This document shows positions 42,959 through 51,225 of a stretch of 64,000 bases of DNA, piece by piece; within the stretch, counting starts at the first letter, position 1, and every line of letters begins with the position of its first letter. The notes under the pieces are model-generated. The model saw nothing but the letters and a program-made list of their open reading frames with translations, was not told where the DNA came from and did not search any database. Where the stretch lies: assembly GCF_024199795.1 (NCBI RefSeq), contig NZ_JANADK010000001.1, positions 4,650,001-4,714,000 on the forward strand, read 5' to 3'. The translations under genes were made by a program, and so were the position numbers. The DNA comes from Bradyrhizobium sp. CCGB01. GTDB taxonomy: Bacteria; Pseudomonadota; Alphaproteobacteria; Rhizobiales; Xanthobacteraceae.

Positions 42959-44581
42959 ATGATCCGCCTCGACAACGTCAGCAAGCAAGCCGGCCACCAG
43001 ATCCTGTTCATCGAAGCCTCCGCCGCCCTCAACAAGGGCGAGAAGATCGGCCTCGTTGGCCCGAACGGGGCCGGCAAGACCACATTGTTCCGGATGATCG
43101 CCGGTGAGGAACTGCCCGACGAAGGGCAGGTCTCGACCGATCGCGGCATCACCATCGGCTATTTCAACCAGGACGTCGGCGAGATGAGCGGCCGCAGCGC
43201 CGCGGCCGAGGTGATGAATGGTGCGGGTCCCGTCAGCGAAGTCGCGGCCGAGCTGCGCGAGCTCGAGGCTGCGATGGCCGACCCTGACAAGGCCGACCAG
43301 ATGGACGAGATCATCGCGCGCTACGGCGAGGTGCAGCATGCGTTCGAAGAGCTCGACGGCTACGCATTGGATGGTCGTGCGCGCGAAGCCCTGTCCGGTC
43401 TCGGCTTCAGCCAGGAGATGATGGACGGCGACGTCGGAAAACTCTCCGGCGGCTGGAAGATGCGCGTCGCGCTGGCCCGCATCCTCCTGATGCGTCCCGA
43501 CGTCATGTTGCTCGACGAGCCGAGCAACCATCTCGACCTCGAAAGCCTGATCTGGCTGGAGAAGTTTCTGCACGACTACGAAGGCACGCTGCTGATGACC
43601 TCGCACGACCGCGAGTTCATCAACCGCGTGATCTCCAAGGTGATCGAGATCGATAGCGGCTCGCTCACGACCTATACCGGCGACTACGAGTTCTACGAGC
43701 AGCAGCGCGCGCAGAACGAGAAGCAGCAGCAGGCGCAGTTCGAGCGCCAGCAGGCCATGCTCGCCAAGGAGATCAAGTTCATCGAGCGTTTCAAGGCACG
43801 CGCCTCGCATGCCGCCCAGGTGCAGAGCCGGGTGAAGAAGCTCGACAAGATCGAGCGGGTGGAGCCGCCGCGCCGCCGCCAGACCGTCGCGTTCGACTTC
43901 CCGCCGGCGCCGCGTTCGGGCGAGGACGTCGTCGCCTTGAAGAACGTCTACAAGGGCTATGGCAGCAAGCGCATCTATGACGGCCTCGATTTCATGATCC
44001 GCCGTCGGGAGCGCTGGTGCGTGATGGGCGTCAACGGCGCCGGCAAGTCGACGCTGCTCAAGCTCATTGCCGGCGCGAGCGAGCCGGACGAGGGCACGGT
44101 GTCGGTCGGCGGCAGCGTCAAGATGGGCTATTTCGCCCAGCATGCGATGGATCTGCTCGACGGCGAGCGCACCGTGTTCCAGTCGCTGGAAGACCAGTTT
44201 CCGACCGCGGGGCAGGGCTCTTTGCGCGCGCTCGCCGGCTGCTTCGGCTTCTCCGGCGACGATGTCGAGAAGCGCTGCCGCGTGCTGTCGGGCGGCGAGA
44301 AGGCGCGCCTCGTGATGGCCAAGATGCTGTTCGATCCGCCGAACTTCCTGGTGCTGGACGAGCCGACCAACCATCTCGATCTCGCCACCAAGGAGATGCT
44401 GATCACGGCGCTGGCGGATTTCGAGGGCACCATGCTGTTCGTCTCGCATGACCGCCACTTCCTGGCGACGCTGTCTAACCGCGTGCTGGAGCTGACGCCG
44501 GAAGGCATTCACCAGTTCGGCGGCGGCTACACGGAATATGTCGCGCGCACGGGACAGGAAGCGCCGGGGTTGCGGAGCTAA
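42959..44581 (+). CDS. ABC-F family ATPase (ribosome-associated)
   Basis: 540 residues with two ABC cassettes and no transmembrane part. Cassette 1: Walker A GPNGAGKTTLFRM, signature LSGGWKMRVALARILLMRP, Walker B LLDEPSNHLDLES; a charged linker (about 230-300: YEQQRAQNEKQQQAQFERQQ) between the cassettes is the P-site tRNA-interacting motif region. Cassette 2: GVNGAGKSTLLKL, LSGGEKARLVMAKML, LVLDEPTNHLDLAT. ABC-F proteins act on translating ribosomes or in antibiotic protection; Uup/YheS-type. Convergent with the GDPD gene: their stops overlap by four bases. Confidence 0.93.
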   Translation: MIRLDNVSKQAGHQILFIEASAALNKGEKIGLVGPNGAGKTTLFRMIAGEELPDEGQVSTDRGITIGYFNQDVGEMSGRSAAAEVMNGAGPVSEVAAELRELEAAMADPDKADQMDEIIARYGEVQHAFEELDGYALDGRAREALSGLGFSQEMMDGDVGKLSGGWKMRVALARILLMRPDVMLLDEPSNHLDLESLIWLEKFLHDYEGTLLMTSHDREFINRVISKVIEIDSGSLTTYTGDYEFYEQQRAQNEKQQQAQFERQQAMLAKEIKFIERFKARASHAAQVQSRVKKLDKIERVEPPRRRQTVAFDFPPAPRSGEDVVALKNVYKGYGSKRIYDGLDFMIRRRERWCVMGVNGAGKSTLLKLIAGASEPDEGTVSVGGSVKMGYFAQHAMDLLDGERTVFQSLEDQFPTAGQGSLRALAGCFGFSGDDVEKRCRVLSGGEKARLVMAKMLFDPPNFLVLDEPTNHLDLATKEMLITALADFEGTMLFVSHDRHFLATLSNRVLELTPEGIHQFGGGYTEYVARTGQEAPGLRS

Positions 44582-45561
44582 TTGTTGTTCTTGCCCGCGA
44601 TCGTGGCGATGGCCTCGATTTCGTTGGTCCAGATCCCGCCGGAATAGCCTCGCGGGAGCCGGGCCAACAAATCCGGCGTATCGATGCCGGTCGAGAATTC
44701 GCCGCCACTGTAAGGGCCGAGCACGAACACCGCGCTGTTGGCGCCGTCCATGCGATTCAGGAAGCGATCGGGCCAGCCCCATAGCCAAGGTGCGACGTTG
44801 ACCGGCAGGAGCACCATCGCATTTCGGCAGGCCGACGGCACGAAGCCGGTCCAGCCGTAGCCGATATAGCCGATCAGGCAGCTCCGGATCGCCGCGCGCG
44901 AGATCGTGCGAACGTCCGGGGTGAGGCGGCGGATCATGTCGATGGGCTCGTCGCCGCCATAGACCATGATCGTGCGGCGCCGCTCGGCCGGCAGCGCGTT
45001 CAGCACGGCGGCAAGTTTCTCGCCTTCGCTTGGATCCCGGCTCTTCACGTTGATGAGGAGCTTCTTGTCAGGGAAGGCAACGAACACCTCCGACAATGTC
45101 GGCATCATCCCGATCCCCTTGCCGCGAAACGGGAAGGTCTTGCCGCCGTCGGCCGTGTAGCCGTAGCCGATGTCGAGCAATTTCAGCTTCGCCATGCTCT
45201 GCGCGCGCGTCACGCCTTGGCCGTCGGTGCGGCAATCGAGCGTCCAGTCGTGGAATACGGCGAACTCGCCGTCGGTGGTCGGGTGCACATCGAGCTCGAC
45301 CACATCGGCGCCGGCGTCGAAGCTCGCGCGCATCGAGCGCAGGGTGTTTTCGAGATGATCATGGACCGGCGGCAGCATCCGCGTCGCGGTGCAGGTGTCG
45401 TTCTTCACGTCGCGCTCGTCGAAGCGCTGGGCAATGCCGCGATGGGCGAGCAGCACCGGCTTGCCGTCGCGATGCGGTGCCAGAAGGCTGGTGTTGTTGA
45501 GATAGATGCCCGCTGCGACGACAAGGAGGGCTGCCGCCGCGTATTTCAATTTCCGGCCCAC
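44578..45561 (-). CDS. Glycerophosphodiester phosphodiesterase family protein
   Basis: 327 residues with an N-terminal signal anchor (about 5-22). Motifs: VLLAHRGIAQRFDERDV (catalytic His of HRG), ADVVELDVHPTTDGEFAVFH (metal-binding E-x-D and the second catalytic His) and KLLINVKSRDPSEG. Releases an alcohol and glycerol-3-phosphate from deacylated phospholipids outside the cytoplasm. The long middle segment between HRG and the ELD motif, with CTATRMLPPVHDHLENTL, is a mild insertion. Ends overlap with the ABC-F stop. Confidence 0.9.
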   Translation of the reverse strand: MGRKLKYAAAALLVVAAGIYLNNTSLLAPHRDGKPVLLAHRGIAQRFDERDVKNDTCTATRMLPPVHDHLENTLRSMRASFDAGADVVELDVHPTTDGEFAVFHDWTLDCRTDGQGVTRAQSMAKLKLLDIGYGYTADGGKTFPFRGKGIGMMPTLSEVFVAFPDKKLLINVKSRDPSEGEKLAAVLNALPAERRRTIMVYGGDEPIDMIRRLTPDVRTISRAAIRSCLIGYIGYGWTGFVPSACRNAMVLLPVNVAPWLWGWPDRFLNRMDGANSAVFVLGPYSGGEFSTGIDTPDLLARLPRGYSGGIWTNEIEAIATIAGKNNN

Positions 45562-45706
45562 GGATGATTCCCATTTCCACGATCACCCTTAGTAGTGTTT
45601 GAGGTTGATTTGCGGCGGCCGCCGCGCATGGGCGTCGTCCGCGCTGTGCGCCTTGAACGCTCCCGTGCCGGCCGCTACGCTTTCCTCAAAAAGGGAGCGA
45701 ACAACC

Positions 45707-46582
45707 ATGAAGCAGCTTCGGATCGGCGACATCACCATCGATGCGGTGATCGAGCGGGAGGGGCCGTGGCGGCGGCCGCAGGACTTCTTCCCCGCCTATG
45801 ACGAGGGCGTGTTCGCCCGCCATCTGCCGACGATGGAGCCGGAGGTCTTTGACGCCGCGCGCGGCATGATGGTGATCACCTACCAGACTTTTGTGGTGCG
45901 CACGCCGCGCTACACGATCCTCGTGGACACCTGCACCGGCGAGGACAAGGGCCATCCGCCGCCGTTCGATTTTCCCGGCAAGGAGCGCTGGCGCAATGAA
46001 TTGTTCGCGCTGGGCATCGGCTTCGAGGAGATCGATTACGTCTTCTGCACGCATCTGCACATCGACCACACCGGCTGGAACACGACCTTGCGCGACGGGC
46101 GCTGGGTGCCGACGTTTCCGAACGCGAAATACGTCTTTCACAAGGGCGAATACGCGGCCTGGGAAGCCGAGCACGCCAAGGGCAATAATCCGCCGGGGAC
46201 CGTGTTTCGCGACAATTGCCTGCCGATCGTCGAGGCCGGTCAGGCGCTATTGGTCGACGATGATTACGCGCTCGATGACACCGTCACGCTGACGCCGACG
46301 CCGGGGCACTCGCCCTGTCATTGCTGCGTGAACATCTTCTCGAAGGGCCAGCGTGCGGTGGTCGCGGGTGATCTCATGCATCACCAGATCCAGTGCCGCG
46401 AGCCGGACTGGTCGGCGAAGCCGGATTGGGATCCGAAGCAATCGGCGGTCTCGCGGCGAAAGTTCTTCGCCTCCGTTGCGGATACCGACACGCTGATCCT
46501 GCCGATCCATTTCCCGGCGCCGACGGTCGGGCTGATCAAGCCGCTGGATGGGGCGTTCGACTACCGGTTCAAGCGGGAGTGA
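45707..46582 (+). CDS. Metallo-beta-lactamase fold hydrolase
   Basis: 291 residues from the ATG at 45707 (GGGAG about ten bases upstream). The zinc motif is FCTHLHIDHTGWN (HxHxDH form), with DLMHHQIQCREPDWS and LILPIHFPAPTVG giving later His/Asp. The AHL-lactonase/quorum-quenching and MBL-fold N-acyl hydrolase groups both show this pattern. No signal peptide. Ends before a hairpin; the PsiF gene is convergent. Confidence 0.88.
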   Translation: MKQLRIGDITIDAVIEREGPWRRPQDFFPAYDEGVFARHLPTMEPEVFDAARGMMVITYQTFVVRTPRYTILVDTCTGEDKGHPPPFDFPGKERWRNELFALGIGFEEIDYVFCTHLHIDHTGWNTTLRDGRWVPTFPNAKYVFHKGEYAAWEAEHAKGNNPPGTVFRDNCLPIVEAGQALLVDDDYALDDTVTLTPTPGHSPCHCCVNIFSKGQRAVVAGDLMHHQIQCREPDWSAKPDWDPKQSAVSRRKFFASVADTDTLILPIHFPAPTVGLIKPLDGAFDYRFKRE

Positions 46583-46595
46583 AGCTCTGCGTTCA

Positions 46596-46621
46596 CCTCG
46601 CCCCGCAAGGGCGGGGCGAGG
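46596..46621. terminator. Perfect 11-bp hairpin between convergent genes
   Basis: CCTCGCCCCGC, loop AAGG, GCGGGGCGAGG. No T-tract follows on either strand, so termination is not assured. Lies after the MBL stop and before the PsiF stop. Confidence 0.55.
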
Positions 46622-46647
46622 GAGTAGAGGCGCATCGTGCCCGCGCC

Positions 46648-46896
46648 TTACGCGCTGACCTCGCACTTCTTCATGAAGCTGTTCTTGGCGGCACCGGCGA
46701 GCGGCTTGCCGTCGGCGCTGACGGCCTTCGGCGTGCAGGCGTCGGCCTTGCACTTCTTCATGAACGAGGTCTTGGCGGCGCCGGCCAGCGGCTTGCCGTC
46801 CTTGCCGACCGCCTTGCTCTCGCAGGTATCGTCCGCGAAGGCCGAGCCGGCTGCAAAGGTGGCAACGATCGCAGCCAGGAAAATCCGCTTCATCAT
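46648..46896 (-). CDS. PsiF-repeat periplasmic protein
   Basis: 82 residues from the ATG at 46896 (GGGAGA six bases upstream), with a signal peptide of about 20 residues (cut AFA-DD). The mature part is two PsiF repeats, CESKAVGKDGKPLAGAAKTS..FMKKC and CTPKAVSADGKPLAGAAKNS..FMKKC, each with two Cys. PsiF is induced by phosphate starvation in E. coli; the role is unknown. The E. coli protein also has two such repeats. Confidence 0.88.
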   Translation of the reverse strand: MMKRIFLAAIVATFAAGSAFADDTCESKAVGKDGKPLAGAAKTSFMKKCKADACTPKAVSADGKPLAGAAKNSFMKKCEVSA

Positions 46897-47095
46897 GGGT
46901 GTCTCCCTAAAACCAAAAAGATGGCGGGTGGATTGGAGCCGGGAATCGTGGCGCAATCAAGCAGGATGAGCCTGTCATCCGGTCTGTCTTGCGAATTTCG
47001 ACCACCTGGCGAGGAGGTCGCGGCGTGTTGCGCTGCGCGCTGACCCGGCCGGGCAACCCTGCTAGCTTCCGTCGCGTTGAACTGGAGGGAGCATC

Positions 47096-47563
47096 ATGAT
47101 GGACGCCGTGATTCCGAAAGTGCCGGACGCCGCCGGTCAGCATTCTCACCTGGTCCGGCCTCAAGACATGGAATGGCAGAAGACGCGGTTTCCGGGCTGC
47201 GAGGCCAAGACGTTGCTGTTCGATCGCAGCAGCGGTCTGATGACCGCCTTGATGCGATTTGCGCCGGGATCGGTGCTGCCCGATCATGAACATGTCGGCA
47301 TCGAGCAGAGCTACGTCATCGAAGGCGCGCTCGTCGACAAGGAGGGGCCGGCCAAGGGGATCGCCTGCAAGGGCGGCGAATTCATCTGGCGCGAGGCGGG
47401 CAGCCGCCATGCCGCCTGGTGTCCGGAGGGGGCCTTGATCCTGGCGATCTTCCAGGTGCCGAACAAGTTCTTCGAAGCCGACGGCCGCGTCGTCGATGCC
47501 GCCGGTCAGGACTGGGACGAAACCTGGGGGCACACCGGCGCGCAACGGGCGCGGGGCACCTAG
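47096..47563 (+). CDS. Cupin domain protein (ChrR-like)
   Basis: 155 residues; either of two adjacent ATGs (47096, 47099) could be used. Cupin metal motif: GSVLPDHEHVGIEQSYVIEG (two His, one Glu) and later GSRHAAWCPEGALI (third His). Resembles ChrR C-terminal cupins and dioxygenase-like cupins. Probable metal-binding, small-molecule oxygenase or sensor; no partner gene such as rpoE next to it. Short gap to the convergent esterase gene. Confidence 0.85.
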   Translation: MMDAVIPKVPDAAGQHSHLVRPQDMEWQKTRFPGCEAKTLLFDRSSGLMTALMRFAPGSVLPDHEHVGIEQSYVIEGALVDKEGPAKGIACKGGEFIWREAGSRHAAWCPEGALILAIFQVPNKFFEADGRVVDAAGQDWDETWGHTGAQRARGT

Positions 47564-47566
47564 GTC

Positions 47567-48529
47567 TCATACGCCCCGCGCGAGCAGCGCCTTGAAATCA
47601 GCACGTGCGCGCTGCGCTTCGGCCCGCGCCACCTCGGAGGCGTCGCCAAGGCCGAAATAGCCGTGGATCAGGCCGGGGCCTTCGTGGCGCTTCACGGCGA
47701 CCCCGGCGGCCTCCAGCGCCTGTGCATAGGCCGCGCCTTCGTCGCGCAGGGGATCGAACCAGGCGGTGGTCACGACCGCGGGCGCAAGGCCTGCGAGCGA
47801 GTTGGCGCGCAGCGGCGAGACGCGCCAGTTGGCGGCGTCGCTGGGGTCGGCGAGATAGTGGCCGCAAAACCATTCCATCGTGGCACGCGTGAGGAAATAG
47901 CCCTCGGCATTCTCAGCGCGCGAGGGAAAGCGTGCGTTCTCGCGCGCATCCGCATAGCTGCCGACGATCTCGGTCACGGGATAGACCAGCAATTGCGCAG
48001 CGAGCTTGATGCCGGCATCGCGGCAGGCGATCGCGGTGGTCGCCGCGAGATTGCCGCCGGCGCTGTCGCCGGCAACGCCGAGGCGCTTTGGATCGCCGCC
48101 AAATTCCGCGACGCGGTTGAAGATGTCGCTTGTAGCAGCGAACGCGTCCTCGAAGGCGCCGGGAAAACGCGTTTCCGGCGGGCGTCGATAGTCGACGGAG
48201 ACGACGACCGCGCCGGTTTCGATCGCGAGATTGCGCGCCTGCCGGTCGTGGGTCTCGAGATCGCCCGCGACCCAGCCGCCGCCGTGAAAGAAGACCACAG
48301 TTGGCGCCGGCGCGGAGCCGATCCGATAAACACGGGCGTCGAGCGGGCCGGCGCCGCCTTTCACCTTGATATCCTGCACCGTATCGACCGGGGGCGGCGC
48401 CACGGCTGCGCGCGCGGCAGCCAGTGCGCGCAAGGAATCACGGGCGCTCTGTGGCGTCATCGTGGTGGGATCGCGCAGCGGCAGCAGCGGAATGATCTGG
48501 GCGATGACGGGATCGAGCGGCGCGGGCAT
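47567..48529 (-). CDS. HSL-family alpha/beta-hydrolase (carboxylesterase)
   Basis: 320 residues from the ATG at 48529, with GAGGA eight bases upstream; the longer open frame continues antisense to the nitroreductase gene and is rejected. HSL motifs: VVFFHGGGWVAGDLETHD (oxyanion HGGG), GVAGDSAGGNLAATTAIA (nucleophile Ser in GDSAGG), and DPLRDEGAAYAQAL, GLIHGYFGLGD (Asp and His). Hydrolyses esters of unknown nature; cytosolic. Divergent from the nitroreductase gene. Confidence 0.9.
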   Translation of the reverse strand: MPAPLDPVIAQIIPLLPLRDPTTMTPQSARDSLRALAAARAAVAPPPVDTVQDIKVKGGAGPLDARVYRIGSAPAPTVVFFHGGGWVAGDLETHDRQARNLAIETGAVVVSVDYRRPPETRFPGAFEDAFAATSDIFNRVAEFGGDPKRLGVAGDSAGGNLAATTAIACRDAGIKLAAQLLVYPVTEIVGSYADARENARFPSRAENAEGYFLTRATMEWFCGHYLADPSDAANWRVSPLRANSLAGLAPAVVTTAWFDPLRDEGAAYAQALEAAGVAVKRHEGPGLIHGYFGLGDASEVARAEAQRARADFKALLARGV

Positions 48530-48671
48530 TTCTGAGTCCTCACAGGGTTCTTGGTCTTGCTTGGCCGGTAGCATAGATTTCGCGCGCCGCATCGGCAACC
48601 GGCGACGTGTTGCATTTGTAGCGTGTTGGAATTGTAATGCCGGCGAATGAACGGGCAGGGAGGCCAAAGAG

Positions 48672-49349
48672 GTGGAATTCGAAACGCTGGTCCAGTCGCG
48701 CCGCAGCGTGCGCGGTTTCAAGCAGCAGCCGGTGCCGCGTGCGGTGATCGAGGCGATCATCGAGAGCGCCAAGCGCGCGCCGTCGTCGATGAACACCCAG
48801 CCCTGGCATGTCCACGTGCTCACAGGCAACCCGCTCGAAGAAGTGCGCCGCCGCAACATGGAAGAGATGGTTGGCGGCGCCAAGGTCAAGCGCGACATCA
48901 TCAGCCATGGCGAATACCAGGGCATCCATCGCACCCGGCAGGTCGACATTGCCAAGAAGCTGTTCGGCGCGATGGGGATCGCGCGCGACGACAAGCCGAT
49001 GCGGCAGGACTGGGTGCTGCGTGGCTTCCGCCAGTTCGATGCGCCGGTCTCGCTGGTGCTGACCTATGACCGCGTGCTCGATCCCGGCGCAGTCTGCCAT
49101 TTCGATCTCGGCGCGCTCTGCTACGGCATCGTGCTCGCGGCCTGGGACCGCGGTCTCGGTTCTGTCATCAACGGGCAGGGCATCATGCGCTCCGACATCG
49201 TGCGCGAGGTCGCAAGGATTCCGGAAGACGAGGTCATCATGACATGTGTCGCGATGGGTTATCCCGACGACGGCTTTGCCGCGAACGCCGTCCGCTCCGA
49301 TCGCGAGGGCAACGACGATTTCGTGCGTTATGTCGGCTTTGCTGACTGA
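48672..49349 (+). CDS. Nitroreductase family protein
   Basis: 225 residues from a GTG at 48672 (AAAGAGG upstream). FMN-binding nitroreductase motifs: SRRSVRGFKQQPVPRAVIEA, APSSMNTQPWHVHVLTGNP, and GALCYGIVLAAWDRGLGSVI. Reduces nitro compounds, quinones or flavins with NAD(P)H; cytosolic dimer. Divergent from the esterase gene. No transport or regulator partner next to it. Confidence 0.9.
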   Translation: MEFETLVQSRRSVRGFKQQPVPRAVIEAIIESAKRAPSSMNTQPWHVHVLTGNPLEEVRRRNMEEMVGGAKVKRDIISHGEYQGIHRTRQVDIAKKLFGAMGIARDDKPMRQDWVLRGFRQFDAPVSLVLTYDRVLDPGAVCHFDLGALCYGIVLAAWDRGLGSVINGQGIMRSDIVREVARIPEDEVIMTCVAMGYPDDGFAANAVRSDREGNDDFVRYVGFAD

Positions 49350-49495
49350 CGCGGCGTGCCGACTCTCGCGGCAGGGAGGAGATTATTCTCGTCGAAATTT
49401 TTGGTGTGAGCCGTGAGTGGCCTCTTGCAATCTCGATCGTGCGGGAGGAACAATATGCAGATTGAAAGGTTTGTTGCTGGCGCGAGGGAATTGAC

Positions 49496-49699
49496 ATGCG
49501 GCGGCTGGCTAGCCTGGTTCGACGGTTCTTCGGTCCGCGACTGCGGCACCCGATCGATGATGATCCGACGCTTCCCTTCACAGCCGACGAGCTCGGCAGA
49601 TTGATCCGTAGCGGCAAACGCGAGGACATGAAGCTGCTTGCGGATGGACTGGCGTGCCGGTCCATTCCCCGCCGCGCCAGATATCGCGCGACCCACTAG
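49496..49699 (+). CDS. Small Arg-rich hypothetical protein (67 aa)
   Basis: ATG at 49496 with AGGGA seven bases upstream. Product begins MRRLASLVRRFFGPRLRHP and contains PFTADELGRLIRSGKREDMK, a plausible helix. Basic and cytosolic; no family known to me. The length and start signal make it a candidate gene, but GC-rich DNA gives such frames by chance. Confidence 0.4.
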   Translation: MRRLASLVRRFFGPRLRHPIDDDPTLPFTADELGRLIRSGKREDMKLLADGLACRSIPRRARYRATH

Positions 49700-49724
49700 A
49701 TCGCGTTCAGGGCAAGGTGTTCGC

Positions 49725-50846
49725 TCAGCGCGTGAGCGCGACCTGCTTGAATGAGGCCACCAGCGCCTTTTCCAGCTTGCCGTTCATTCCGCAGAGAATG
49801 TTGTAAGCTTCCGCGCGCGGCATCGTCGGCTTGTAGTGCCGGTGCTCGATCAGTGCGGCGAAGATGTCGGAGATCGTGAGAAGGCGCACGATGTCGCCGA
49901 TGCTCTCGCCGCAAAGCCCATCCGGATAGCCGCTGCCGTCGAGATATTCGTGATGATGCCGCACGGCGTCGAGGATCTCCGGCGAAATCTTGTCGTGACC
50001 CTTCAGAAATTCGTGGCCTGCTGCCGGATGGGTCTCGATCATGGCCCGTTCCTCGGCATCGAGGCGGCCCGGCTTGTCGAGAATGGCGAGCGGGATATGG
50101 GCCTTGCCGATGTCGTGGAACATGGCGGCCGTGTAGAGGCGCTCGAGATCGGCGCGCCCGACGCCGAGGCTGAGGCCGAAGTCGATGGCGACGCCGGTGA
50201 CCAGCAGGCAATGCTGATAGGTGCCCTCGTGATGACGCCGCACCGTCCTCAGCCACTCCGACAGGCCATGCTGGGTGATGCGATCGGCGATCTGACGGCC
50301 GGCCTCCTTGGTGCCGTCGACATCGAGCGGCTGGCCGAGGGTGACGGCCGTGAACATCGATGCGATGGCGGTGGCCGCGGTCTCGACGGCGTTGTCCGGC
50401 TGCGCCTCTCCGCCTGACGACGCGGACGCGTCGTCGGCCGGATCGCTCAGCGCTGCCAGCAATTTGATCCGGTCGATCGTTCCGGGGAGGACCAGCGTCG
50501 CGCCCAGCGCATAGGCCTGCGAAATGCCGACGTGAGAGGTGTGCTCGAGCAGGAAGATCCGCTTCTTGGCCTTGGCGAGCTTGCCGGCCCGCTTCTTGAT
50601 GGCCGCGATGTTGTCGACGTCGCGCAGCTCCGCGCGGATGACGACGGCGGACGGCACCTGCGCCAGCCTGGCATCGGCATCGAGCCGTTCGCCCGCAACG
50701 GTAAACTTCGCCTCGAGGATCGCGCGAACGCCCGACAGCTTGTCGGACGTGTCGGCCAGCACTTCCACGAGCGGGCGGGCCGCTTCCTGCTCCCGGACGC
50801 CGCCGTTACGATTGACAGGGCTTTGCATGGTTCGCGCGTTCTGCAC
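49725..50846 (-). CDS. HD-GYP domain phosphodiesterase with N-terminal pseudo-receiver-like region
   Basis: 373 residues (second Met, 50828, possible). Residues about 25-135 have the alternating pattern of a response-regulator receiver fold (VVIRAELRDVDNIAAIKKRA, RIFLLEHTSHVGISQAYALG) but no phospho-acceptor Asp. Residues about 205-360 are HD-GYP: FHDIGKAHIPLAILDKPG (His/Asp 244-245) and HHHEYLDGSGYPDGL with GYP at 306-308. Likely hydrolyses cyclic di-GMP. The metal His/Asp set looks complete. Last gene of the DUF2336-PilZ-HD-GYP run. Confidence 0.88.
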   Translation of the reverse strand: MQNARTMQSPVNRNGGVREQEAARPLVEVLADTSDKLSGVRAILEAKFTVAGERLDADARLAQVPSAVVIRAELRDVDNIAAIKKRAGKLAKAKKRIFLLEHTSHVGISQAYALGATLVLPGTIDRIKLLAALSDPADDASASSGGEAQPDNAVETAATAIASMFTAVTLGQPLDVDGTKEAGRQIADRITQHGLSEWLRTVRRHHEGTYQHCLLVTGVAIDFGLSLGVGRADLERLYTAAMFHDIGKAHIPLAILDKPGRLDAEERAMIETHPAAGHEFLKGHDKISPEILDAVRHHHEYLDGSGYPDGLCGESIGDIVRLLTISDIFAALIEHRHYKPTMPRAEAYNILCGMNGKLEKALVASFKQVALTR

Positions 50847-50901
50847 GGTCTGGCCTGGATTGACTCGCTTGCGTTCAATGCGTGGGGGTGAATGTCCGGA
50901 A

Positions 50902-51225
50902 TTACTTGCTCTGGGCGGCGTTCTCCGCCCCCTGTACCTTCGGCTTCTTCTTGCTGTCCGCGTTGATGAAATGAACGCCGGCCATGGTGCCGTCGATCCA
51001 GACCAGTTCGCAGCGCCGGTAGGCGAGCCCGGTCGAGGACAGCAGCATGAAGAACTCCTTGGCCTGGAGCACGTCGAGGGTGCCTTCGACCTCGATCTTG
51101 GCCCCGCTTTGCGAGACGTCGAGCAGGACGCAACTGCGTCGCCACGTACCGTCCGAACCCATCAGATTGATCGGCTGCTTGTGGTCCATTTTCACGCGCA
51201 GCGCCTTGCGACCGTCGAACTTCAT
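50902..51225 (-). CDS. PilZ domain protein
   Basis: 107 residues, a single PilZ domain. RKALRVKMDHKQPINLMGSD is the N-terminal R-x3-R region and LLDVSQSGAKIEVEG the D/N-x-S-x-x-G motif, so the cyclic di-GMP-binding residues seem present. Its start overlaps the DUF2336 stop by four bases (ATGA), so both are translated together; the HD-GYP gene follows. A c-di-GMP receptor, target unknown. Confidence 0.9.
   Translation of the reverse strand: MKFDGRKALRVKMDHKQPINLMGSDGTWRRSCVLLDVSQSGAKIEVEGTLDVLQAKEFFMLLSSTGLAYRRCELVWIDGTMAGVHFINADSKKKPKVQGAENAAQSK

Noticed and set aside
42920..44788. 622-codon frame antisense to the ABC-F gene
   Set aside because: The ABC-F protein is certain; the opposite frame is Ala/Leu/Arg/His-rich without motifs.
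48530..48994. N-terminal extension of the esterase frame
   Set aside because: Antisense to the nitroreductase; the ATG at 48529 has a good ribosome-binding site and begins the family fold.
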